Both the position numbers and the translations under genes were made by a program. Positions 35,598-42,464 of a stretch of 43,425 nucleotides of DNA are shown in pieces. Source of the stretch: an uncultured Eubacteriales bacterium (GTDB lineage: Bacteria > Bacillota > Clostridia > Lachnospirales > Lachnospiraceae). The notes beneath the pieces were generated by a model that was not told where the DNA came from, did not search any database, and was given only the letters and a program-made list of their open reading frames with translations. Numbering within the stretch: position 1 is the stretch's first letter; the number at the start of each line of letters is the position of its first letter. The DNA is taken from positions 1-43,425 of the forward strand of contig UQZF01000002.1 of NCBI GenBank assembly GCA_900545455.1. Direction: 5' to 3'.

Positions 35598-35646
35598 AAG
35601 TGTCAAAATATGCGCTCACATTGATGAGAGGCATATTTTGACACTT
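35598..35646 (-). terminator. Long hairpin between convergent genes
   Basis: Perfect 16-base stem AAGTGTCAAAATATGC (35598-35613) with GCATATTTTGACACTT (35631-35646), with a further small inner stem CTCA/TGAG. The T-rich flank lies on the minus-strand side (TTTATTTTTAAATATATTTTTTT), so it mainly ends the DHH transcript. Confidence 0.75.
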
Positions 35647-35654
35647 ATGCATTA

Positions 35655-36647
35655 TCAGGAAAGCTCGTGCAGGAATCTCTCCCGTATGATGGAGGATATG
35701 TCCTCGACATCATCTTTTCCAAGTCCGGGCAGCTTGTCATACGGTATGAAGCCGCCTGCCATGGAGGCGTGACCGCCGCCACCGCCTATATCGCGCAGAG
35801 CTCTTCCGACAATGGCGCCTGCATCATACAGGGCATCCTCACTTCGGATTGAGAGCTTGACACCGTCACTGCGGAACGAGTACACGACAGAAAAGTCCAC
35901 TTCTTTGAGCTGAAGCATGAAGTCCGATACGCTCGCAATGAGGGCCTCGGGACAGTTGTAACCGGCATTGGCAAAACTTGCCCTTCCGTATACCTGTATA
36001 CTGTTTATGGCTGCTGCATAGACCTTGAGATCCGAAAACTCAAGAGTGCTGTTCTCCAGGGAATTGATTACTGCATGGTTGCTGTGCTTATATATTCTGT
36101 AGAACATTTCCATGTCAAAGTTGGATACACCTCTGGAAAGACCTTTGGTATCCATCCTTATTCCGAAACATAGGACGGTTGCGGTATTGTCATCCATTGG
36201 AATGTCATTTTCATAGAAATAGCTTGCAATAATCGAAGCACACGCGCCTACATCCGGGCGTATATCATAGAACCTGTATTCGGTGTCTGGAGGGGCTGTG
36301 CGCACTCCGGTAGGATGATGGTCGATACATATAATCTCCTCGCCGGTCATATTGATAATGTTGGAGTTGCCTTTTTGCGAATCCACAAGAATAACCTCGT
36401 CATCGTCGGTGACGGACGGAAGGTCATTGATGTTATGTATTTCAATATGCGCAAGTTCAATCATCTTGGCGGTGCTGTGGCGGTCAATGCGTCCGCTGTA
36501 ACACAGGGTAGATGTGATTCCGCGGTTCGCTAAGAGCTTTGAGAGACCGTAGCCGCTTGCGATTGCATCAGGATCCGGGAAATTGTGAGTCTGTATATAT
36601 ACATGCTTGTGATGTATATTCTTTAGCAATTCTTCAAATTTTGTCAT
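35655..36647 (-). CDS. DHH family phosphoesterase (NrnA-like)
   Basis: 330 residues. DHH motifs in order: THNFPDPDAIASGYGL (motif I), VILVDSQ (II), CIDHHPTG (DHH, III) and GACASIIA. The C-terminal DHHA1 part ends with GGGGHASMAGGFIP. Mn-dependent; relatives degrade nanoRNA, pAp or cyclic dinucleotides (family knowledge). No membrane segments or CBS/GGDEF sensor, so it is not a GdpP. The ATG lies at 36647, in a gap of about 200 bases shared with the deacetylase gene. Confidence 0.88.
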   Translation of the reverse strand: MTKFEELLKNIHHKHVYIQTHNFPDPDAIASGYGLSKLLANRGITSTLCYSGRIDRHSTAKMIELAHIEIHNINDLPSVTDDDEVILVDSQKGNSNIINMTGEEIICIDHHPTGVRTAPPDTEYRFYDIRPDVGACASIIASYFYENDIPMDDNTATVLCFGIRMDTKGLSRGVSNFDMEMFYRIYKHSNHAVINSLENSTLEFSDLKVYAAAINSIQVYGRASFANAGYNCPEALIASVSDFMLQLKEVDFSVVYSFRSDGVKLSIRSEDALYDAGAIVGRALRDIGGGGGHASMAGGFIPYDKLPGLGKDDVEDISSIIRERFLHELS

Positions 36648-36797
36648 GGTAGGCTCCGTTTCTTAGGTGGATGATATTATAGCTTTTTTTATTATAATAT
36701 GGGATATTATGATAATCAACAGTACTAATTGCGCATTTTTGGCACTGTACAAATTAATTTTCTTATGTTAGTATATCTCTTGATACAGCATTTTAAT

Positions 36798-36807
36798 ACT
36801 GTACAGT
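36798..36807. promoter_or_regulatory. Possible operator upstream of the deacetylase gene
   Basis: Perfect palindrome ACTGTACAGT, 39 bases before the ATG. A half copy CACTGTACA occurs at 36743-36751 over promoter-like sequence (TGTACA 36746-36751, 17 bases, TAGTAT 36769-36774). The protein that would bind is unknown. Confidence 0.35.
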
Positions 36808-36845
36808 GTAAGAAAGGCAAAAAGGAATACAGAGAGGATTTAATA

Positions 36846-38441
36846 ATGTTTTTTAAGAAAAGAAATTCAGCTTCAAATAAAAAGAGCAGAGCGGTTAACA
36901 CGATGGCTGCATTCGTGCTTTCGGGTGCAATGATTGTGAGTGCGGTATCGCTCAGCGGATGCGGAAGAGCTCCGGTAACACTCAACGCTAAGACATTTAT
37001 ATTAGAGCAGGGCAATTCGATGCCGGAGAATGCTTCCATATATGTAAAGGGAACAAGCGAGGAGCTTGCAAAGTGTGTTGTCAACACAAGCTCAGTCGAT
37101 TACAACACGGTCGGAACATACACGGCAGAGATAGTTCATCCGAAAAAGACACTAAAAATAGAGGTAAAGGTTGTTGATACGACGGCTCCAAGCGTTGAAC
37201 TGTATGCAAGCGAGTTCTCAATAGCTCCGGGACAGCCATTGCAGCTTACGGATGTGTTGAAGTCAGTATCTGATAATGCATCCGTCACTGTCGGATTTGC
37301 CGATGACATCACCAAGGCGGATGCCGATAAGCAGCTCTCCGACAGCGTAACTTATTCTGAGGCGGGAGCTTACAACTCGGAGATATGTGCAAAGGATGCT
37401 TACGGCAACATGACGGTTGTACCGATTGTCATAATGGTTGTAAACGATAGTGAGGCACCTGTGCTGAGCGGAGTTAATTCCACGGTGTATGCGACGGTTG
37501 GAAATCCTGTCGACATCACGGCAAATGTTACTGCAACGGATAACATAGACGGTGATGTCACATCAAGGATAACTGCTGATACATCGGCGGTTGATTTTAA
37601 TACAGAGGGAACCTATGCTGCTTCAATATCGGTGAGGGACGGAAGCGGAAATGAAGCAAGAGCAGATGTTACGGTTGTTGTACAGAATGCTTCGGCGTCA
37701 CTTAACAGCGGTTCAACAGTGACAATAGGTTCGGATTTTGATGCATATTCGTCAGAGTATGTTCCGTTCGGCTTCGGCTCAGAGGTCGATGAGAACAACA
37801 GACCTACGGGACTTCAGTGGTACATTAACAGATTCGGCAAATATACAACGGATTTCATACAGCCTGAGAGCAACTATGTGTACCTCACAATGGATGAGGG
37901 CTACGAGTACGGTCTCACGGAGGGAATCCTCGACACACTCAAGGAAAAGAATGTAAAGGCGGTATTCTTTATCACACTTCCTTATGCGAAGGAGAATCCT
38001 GACCTTGTTCAGAGAATGATTGACGAGGGACATGTGGTTGGAAATCACTCGGTTACCCATCCTGCTGCGGGACTCAGCACATTGTCTGTTGAGCAGCAGA
38101 TAAATGAGGTAAAGGAGGTTAACGACTATGTGCTTGAGCATTTCGGCTACCAGATGTATTTATTCCGTTTCCCTACGGGAGCATTCAGCGAGCAGAGCCT
38201 TGCGATTGTCCAGAGCCAGGGCTATAGAAGCGTATTCTGGAGCTTCGCATACAGAGATTGGGTAGTTGATGACCAGCCTGATGTTGACACATCACTTCAG
38301 AATGCACTCAACAAGGTTCACGGCGGTGCGATTTATCTTCTCCACGCAGAGTCGACAACCAACGCGGCGATGCTTGCGGATTTCATCGACGGAGTCAGAG
38401 CCAAGGGTTATGAGTTCGGCTACTACAGCAAGGTTGACTAG
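36846..38441 (+). CDS. Lipoprotein polysaccharide deacetylase, PdaA-like, with Ig-like repeats
   Basis: 531 residues from ATG 36846 (GAGAGG upstream); the frame to 36729 is an unlikely extension. A long basic N-terminus, then lipobox LSGC with C39. About 45-300 holds three Ig/DUF5011-type beta domains (VVDTTAPSVELYA, VVNDSEAPVLSGV, TADTSAVDFNTEGTYAAS), probably a wall spacer. The NodB domain follows: LTMDEGYEYG with D350 (canonical TFDDG, here MDEGYE, as in PdaA-type muramic deacetylases), HSVTHP with H401 and H405, RFPTGAF, and IYLLHAES. It should remove acetyl groups from peptidoglycan on the outer face, perhaps for cortex or lysozyme resistance (inference). Confidence 0.9.
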   Translation: MFFKKRNSASNKKSRAVNTMAAFVLSGAMIVSAVSLSGCGRAPVTLNAKTFILEQGNSMPENASIYVKGTSEELAKCVVNTSSVDYNTVGTYTAEIVHPKKTLKIEVKVVDTTAPSVELYASEFSIAPGQPLQLTDVLKSVSDNASVTVGFADDITKADADKQLSDSVTYSEAGAYNSEICAKDAYGNMTVVPIVIMVVNDSEAPVLSGVNSTVYATVGNPVDITANVTATDNIDGDVTSRITADTSAVDFNTEGTYAASISVRDGSGNEARADVTVVVQNASASLNSGSTVTIGSDFDAYSSEYVPFGFGSEVDENNRPTGLQWYINRFGKYTTDFIQPESNYVYLTMDEGYEYGLTEGILDTLKEKNVKAVFFITLPYAKENPDLVQRMIDEGHVVGNHSVTHPAAGLSTLSVEQQINEVKEVNDYVLEHFGYQMYLFRFPTGAFSEQSLAIVQSQGYRSVFWSFAYRDWVVDDQPDVDTSLQNALNKVHGGAIYLLHAESTTNAAMLADFIDGVRAKGYEFGYYSKVD

Positions 38442-38489
38442 ATAAGATTGTTAAGATGATTATTCACACTTTTAACAGGAGGGATTATC

Positions 38490-38954
38490 ATGGCAAGGAA
38501 ACCTAAGAAGAAGCCTGTATGGAAGGGGCAGAAGAGAAATGCGCTCGGACTTCCTTTTACATTTACAAAATACATTCTCTACGACAACAAGCTTGTCATA
38601 AGGAAGGGCTTTTTAAATATCACCGAGGATGAGGTGGAATTATACAAGGTGAAGGATAAGCAGCTAAAGATTTCATTTCTCGGAAGAATATTCAACTACG
38701 GAACAATAAGCATCTATGCGAGCGGTGTGTACAACTGTGACAATGTTCTCAAGAATGTTCATAAGGTCAGAATGGTGGCAGGGCTTATTGAGCAGTATGT
38801 AAATGTTGAGCGCGATAAGTATAATGTCAGGGGAAGAGATATGGTCGGTGATGCAGGAATTAAGGCAGGAGAGGTTGACAGTGACGGCAACGGAATACCG
38901 GATATTCTTGAAAATCAACCGTGTGACTGTGAATGTCATGATGATTGCAGGTAG
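38490..38954 (+). CDS. PH-like domain protein with a Ca-loop and Cys-rich tail
   Basis: 154 residues. About 20-105 resembles a bacterial PH/YdbT-like sheet: TKYILYDNKLVIRKGFLN, DEVELYKVKDKQLKISFLGRI and YGTISIY, the usual pattern of membrane-linked PH domains. Then the stretch D130-E141, DSDGNGIPDILE, matches an EF-hand or dockerin/thrombospondin-type calcium loop, followed by CDCECHDDC. There is no signal peptide or membrane helix, so this acidic loop would be cytoplasmic, which is unusual. ATG follows GGAGGG. It lies 48 bases after the deacetylase gene and 59 before asd. Confidence 0.75.
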   Translation: MARKPKKKPVWKGQKRNALGLPFTFTKYILYDNKLVIRKGFLNITEDEVELYKVKDKQLKISFLGRIFNYGTISIYASGVYNCDNVLKNVHKVRMVAGLIEQYVNVERDKYNVRGRDMVGDAGIKAGEVDSDGNGIPDILENQPCDCECHDDCR

Positions 38955-39013
38955 TTAAGTTAGTAGAGCGGTGAGAGCCGTTTGAAATAAAACAATTGCG
39001 GAGGAAACTATTT

Positions 39014-40099
39014 ATGGAAAAGAAGTTAAGAGTAGGTATCTTAGGAGCAACAGGTATGGTAGGACAGAGATTCATCGCTCTGCTTGAGAATCATCCTTGG
39101 TTTGAGGTTGTCGCAGTGGCAGCGAGTCCTCGTTCAGCGGGAAAGACATACGAGGATGCTGTGGGCGACCGTTGGAAGATGGATACACCGATGCCTGAGG
39201 CAGTTAAGAAGATGATCGTCCTCAACGTAAATGATGTTGAGCATGTAGCTTCACAGGTTGATTTCGTATTCAGCGCAGTGGATATGACTAAGGAAGAGAT
39301 TAAGAAGATTGAGGAGGACTACGCTAAGACAGAGACTCCTGTTGTCTCCAACAACAGCGCTCACCGTTGGACAGAGGATGTTCCTATGGTAGTTCCTGAG
39401 ATTAATCCTGAGCATCTTGCTCTTATCGAGACTCAGAAGAAGAGACTTGGAACAAAGAAGGGCTTCATCGTTGTTAAGCCTAACTGCTCAATCCAGAGCT
39501 ATACACCTGCTCTCGTTGCATTAAAGGAGTTCGGACCTAAGGTTGTTGTCGCAACAACATATCAGGCAATTTCAGGCGCAGGAAAGACCTTCAAGGAGTG
39601 GCCTGAGATGGTTGGAAACATCATTCCTTACATTGGCGGCGAGGAGGAGAAGAGCGAGCAGGAACCTCTCCGTATTATGGGTAAGGTTGTTGACGGAAAG
39701 ATTGAGAAGGCAAAGCTTCCTGTAATCACTACACAGTGTATCCGTGTACCTGTTTTAAACGGTCATACGGCAGCAGTTTTCGTAAGCTTTGAGAAGAAGC
39801 CTACCAAGGAGCAGATTATTGAGAAGTGGAGAAGCTTCTCGGGACTTCCACAGGAGCTCAACCTTCCTAGCGCACCAAAGCACTTCATCCAGTATCTTGA
39901 GGAGGACAACCGCCCACAGGTTGCTCTCGATGTGAACTATGAGAACGGCTTTGGCGTATCCTTCGGACGTCTCAGAGAGGACACCGTATTTGATTACAAG
40001 TTCGTAGGTCTTTCACACAACACAATCCGCGGTGCGGCAGGCGGTGCGGTACTTATCGCAGAGCTTCTCACTGCTCAGAAGTATATCGAGGCAAAATAA
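39014..40099 (+). CDS. asd: Aspartate-semialdehyde dehydrogenase, archaeal/fungal type
   Basis: 361 residues, starting RVGILGATGMVGQRFI (NADP loop), then SPRSAGKTYEDA and VVSNNSAHRW. Catalytic Cys C158 in VKPNCSIQSYTP; ISGAGKTFKEWPEM near 195; C-terminal VRVPVLNGHTAAV-type strand and FVGLSHNTIRGAAGG. The length and motifs follow the archaeal/yeast branch rather than E. coli Asd. It reduces aspartyl phosphate on the way to lysine, threonine and methionine. ATG 39014 lies 9 bases after GCGGAGGA. The next gene overlaps it by one base. Confidence 0.96.
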   Translation: MEKKLRVGILGATGMVGQRFIALLENHPWFEVVAVAASPRSAGKTYEDAVGDRWKMDTPMPEAVKKMIVLNVNDVEHVASQVDFVFSAVDMTKEEIKKIEEDYAKTETPVVSNNSAHRWTEDVPMVVPEINPEHLALIETQKKRLGTKKGFIVVKPNCSIQSYTPALVALKEFGPKVVVATTYQAISGAGKTFKEWPEMVGNIIPYIGGEEEKSEQEPLRIMGKVVDGKIEKAKLPVITTQCIRVPVLNGHTAAVFVSFEKKPTKEQIIEKWRSFSGLPQELNLPSAPKHFIQYLEEDNRPQVALDVNYENGFGVSFGRLREDTVFDYKFVGLSHNTIRGAAGGAVLIAELLTAQKYIEAK

Positions 40100-40551
40100 T
40101 GAGTGTTACTATAAGAACCATGACCATAGACGATTACGACGGAGTGCGCAGTCTGTGGCTCGGCATTAAGGGATTTGCAATACGCTCCATTGACGATTCC
40201 AGGGAAGGTGTGGAGATATTCCTTAAAAGAAATCCGACAACAAGTGTCGTTGCTGAGAAGGATGGTGTGATTGTCGGAAGTATTCTCTGCGGTCATGACG
40301 GCAGAAGAGGCACTCTGTATCATGTATGTGTAGCTGAGCACTTCCGCAATCAGGGTATCGGAAAGGCAATGGTAGTGAGGGCGATGGAAGCTCTTGAAGC
40401 AGAACATGTAAGCAACGTCACTTTGATTGCTTTTACCGAGAACGATATGGGAAATGCTTTCTGGAAGCATATCGGATGGCGCAAGAGGGAAGACTGTAAC
40501 TACTATGACTTTGTACTCAACAAGGAAAACATTATTAATTTTAACAAATAA
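40099..40551 (+). CDS. GNAT family N-acetyltransferase
   Basis: 150 residues, one GNAT domain: VTIRTMTIDDYDGVRSLW at the start, GVIVGSILCGHDGRRGTLYH, acetyl-CoA loop VAEHFRNQGIGKAMVVRAM, and FWKHIGWRKREDCNYYDFVL. The substrate is unknown. The ATG shares its A with the asd TAA, so the two are translationally coupled. Confidence 0.9.
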   Translation: MSVTIRTMTIDDYDGVRSLWLGIKGFAIRSIDDSREGVEIFLKRNPTTSVVAEKDGVIVGSILCGHDGRRGTLYHVCVAEHFRNQGIGKAMVVRAMEALEAEHVSNVTLIAFTENDMGNAFWKHIGWRKREDCNYYDFVLNKENIINFNK

Positions 40552-40563
40552 GGAGACAAAATT

Positions 40564-41289
40564 ATGGCAAATTATCCAACACCACATATAAATGCAAAGC
40601 CGGGAGATTTCGGCAAGACGGTTCTCATGCCTGGTGATCCTCTCAGAGCGAAGTTCATCGCTGAGAATTTTCTCTCCAACCCTGTATTGGTCAACAACGT
40701 AAGAGGAGTTCAGGGCTACACGGGTGAATACAAGGGTGTCAAGGTGTCCGTTATGGCGAGCGGTATGGGAATGCCTTCAATCGGAATCTACAGCTACGAG
40801 CTTTTTAATTTCTTCGAGGTTGACAACATAATCCGTGTCGGTTCCGCAGGCGGAATGCAGGAGAATGTTCATGTAAGAGACCTCGTAATAGGAATGGGAG
40901 CTTCAACTAATTCTAACTATGGTTCACAGTTCGGTCTGCCGGGAAACTATTCGGCAATCGCAAGCTATCCGCTGATGGAGGCTGCAATCGAGGCTGCAAA
41001 AGAGAACGGTGCAAATTACCATGTGGGAAATATTCTTTCATCAGATACTTTCTACAGCGATGACACAGAGGCTTCGGCAAAGTGGCGCAAGCTTGGCATC
41101 ATGGCAGTCGAGATGGAGGCGGCAGCACTTTATATGAACGCCGCAAGAGCAGGCAAGAATGCACTTGCAATTCTTACAATCTCTGACCATCTTCTCACAG
41201 GAGAGGCTACAACTGCCGAGGAGAGACAGAATTCCTTCACACAGATGATGGAAGTAGCGCTTGAGACAGCGGTTAAGATGAGCAGATAA
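40564..41289 (+). CDS. deoD: Purine nucleoside phosphorylase, DeoD type
   Basis: 241 residues. TVLMPGDPLRAKFIAENF, SVMASGMGMPSIGIYSYELF, IRVGSAGGMQENV, and the base/ribose site VEMEAAALYMNAARAGKNAL with SDHL. Splits purine (deoxy)nucleosides with phosphate in salvage. It follows the GNAT gene after 12 bases with AAGGAG upstream. Confidence 0.97.
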   Translation: MANYPTPHINAKPGDFGKTVLMPGDPLRAKFIAENFLSNPVLVNNVRGVQGYTGEYKGVKVSVMASGMGMPSIGIYSYELFNFFEVDNIIRVGSAGGMQENVHVRDLVIGMGASTNSNYGSQFGLPGNYSAIASYPLMEAAIEAAKENGANYHVGNILSSDTFYSDDTEASAKWRKLGIMAVEMEAAALYMNAARAGKNALAILTISDHLLTGEATTAEERQNSFTQMMEVALETAVKMSR

Positions 41290-41316
41290 TATGTCTTATT
41301 TAGGGAGGTGTTTTTT

Positions 41317-41778
41317 GTGGCTGATGCAGTAACGGATGTATTCGCAGCTGACGAACAGCAGCTTGCCGGCATGAAGGCATGGTTTTTTAAGGAAAACATA
41401 AGAATTAACGAGGAAAAGGCGGCAATCGAGCGCGAGCGCGAGCGCATGGACAAGGAGAATGAGCTTTTTGAGAAGAAACTGGAGATTCTCAAAAAGGAAT
41501 TGTACAAGCTTGCCATAGAGAAGAAGGCGGTGGAGCAGGAGCGCATTCGTGTTGAGCACATGAAAAAGCAGCTCAACTCCGAGCGTGCAAGTGCCTCCTA
41601 CAGCATGAAGGGGCAGGCGACGACGTTCTTCCGCGGTGTCGGCAACGAGCTCGCCCTAAAGAAGCGTTATAAGGATTTGCTTAAAATATACCATCCTGAT
41701 AATCTGTGCGGTGATACCGATACGGTTCAGCGCATCAATCAGGAATTTGCATCTCTCAAAAGAAAATACGACAAATAG
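41317..41778 (+). CDS. Coiled-coil protein with C-terminal J-domain-like segment
   Basis: 153 residues from GTG 41317, chosen because GGGAGG (41303-41308) is 8 bases upstream; GTG 41308 lies in that site. Residues about 30-100 form a charged coiled coil (IERERERMDKENELFEKKLE). Residues about 112-153 (LALKKRYKDLLKIYHPDN ... INQEFASLKRKYDK) match J-domain helix II, the HPD loop and helix III, so it may stimulate a DnaK ATPase. A J-domain at the C-terminus is less usual than one at the start. Last gene of the asd run before a terminator. Confidence 0.78.
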   Translation: MADAVTDVFAADEQQLAGMKAWFFKENIRINEEKAAIERERERMDKENELFEKKLEILKKELYKLAIEKKAVEQERIRVEHMKKQLNSERASASYSMKGQATTFFRGVGNELALKKRYKDLLKIYHPDNLCGDTDTVQRINQEFASLKRKYDK

Positions 41779-41787
41779 TACGACAGA

Positions 41788-41817
41788 CAGGGCTCCGCGA
41801 TGCGGGGCTCTGTTTTT
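41788..41817 (+). terminator. Terminator of the asd-deoD run
   Basis: 11-base stem CAGGGCTCCGC (41788-41798) with GCGGGGCTCTG (41802-41812), two G-U pairs, 3-base loop, then TTTTT. Confidence 0.85.
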
Positions 41818-41874
41818 GCGTGAGGGAGACATTCTGTGAAAAATCGGAATTGTGCTTGACGGAATGTTTTGTAT

Positions 41875-42120
41875 ATGATAGTATGTAAACAAAGGTTATT
41901 TAGCGCTGCGTATGACATCCCGATTGAGGATGATATGAGAAGGGAAGTGGGAGAGATGTGCAATCTCAGTGAAGGAATAGAGGAGAGAGGTATTGAAAAG
42001 GGAGAGGCTTCAATCATTATCAATATGCACAACAACGGGCTCTCCGCAGAACAGATAGCTTCATTTACCGATAAGGATATTGAAGAGGTGAAGATGATTA
42101 TTGAGACGGCAAGAGGCTGA
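41875..42120 (+). pseudogene. C-terminal fragment of a PDDEXK/Rpn-type nuclease-transposase family protein
   Basis: 81 residues in the open frame. REVGEMCNLSEGIEERGIEKGEASI, then NMHNNGLSAEQIASFTDKDIEEVKMII is the tail seen in Rpn/PD-(D/E)XK transposase-family proteins of gut Clostridia, after the nuclease domain. The catalytic part is absent. The first 15 residues do not look like that family, and a promoter-like pair (TTGACG 41856, TAGTAT 41879) overlaps them, so translation from ATG 41875 is doubtful. It is probably a remnant; a small intact gene cannot be excluded. Confidence 0.6.
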
Positions 42121-42151
42121 GTGGCAGACAGATATATTTATATTATGAAGG

Positions 42152-42192
42152 AAATCGTTCATATCCAACCATGAGATATGAACGATTTTTTT
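42152..42192 (+). terminator. Terminator after the nuclease fragment
   Basis: 14-base perfect stem AAATCGTTCATATC (42152-42165) with GATATGAACGATTT (42175-42188) and a T run to 42192. Confidence 0.9.
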
Positions 42193-42356
42193 GTTTTTGT
42201 TGATTTTGTGAACTTTTGTGTGGTTTTTAAAATGGCTGGTAAGCATTTACATAAAAAACACAGATTATTCACGATTATTTGTGCAAAAAAGTTCCGTGGC
42301 AACAATGTAAGCATTTTCAATTTGTATAAAGTGCATAAAAAATATTGAATTGACGG

Positions 42357-42385
42357 TTGAAAAATATATAAAAAGATGGTATTAT
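42357..42385 (+). promoter_or_regulatory. Strong promoter of the secreted repeat protein
   Basis: TTGAAA (42357-42362), 17 bases, TATTAT (42380-42385) with extended TGG. The start should fall near 42391, giving a leader of about 74 bases. Confidence 0.75.
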
Positions 42386-42403
42386 ATTAAAAGTCTGGTG
42401 CAA

Positions 42404-42444
42404 GTGCCCTTAGTGCGTGGTTGTCCGAGGGGCACGGACACTAA
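42404..42444 (+). ncRNA. Candidate pseudoknot leader RNA
   Basis: A hairpin TGTCCG (42422-42427)/CGGACA (42435-42440) has the 7-base loop AGGGGCA, whose GGGCA can pair with TGCCC (42405-42409) upstream, giving an H-type pseudoknot. TTAG (42410-42413) with CTAA (42441-42444) extends the hairpin across a bulge. The ribosome site AGGAGG starts 10 bases later. This shape is suited to control of translation. I recognise no riboswitch family. Confidence 0.5.
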
Positions 42445-42464
42445 TAAATATTTAGGAGGACATT

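Larger units (their letters stand above)
42121..42464 (+). promoter_or_regulatory. Gene-free region ahead of the secreted repeat protein
   Basis: 344 bases: a terminator (42152-42192), an AT-rich stretch with the direct repeat GTAAGCATTT at 42239 and 42307, a strong promoter (42357-42385), and a structured leader (42404-42444). A frame open at 42350-42559 crosses the promoter and leader and is not real. Confidence 0.7.

Noticed and set aside
36729..36845. N-terminal extension of the deacetylase lipoprotein
   Set aside because: It covers promoter and palindrome sequence and would place a second hydrophobic stretch before the true lipoprotein signal.
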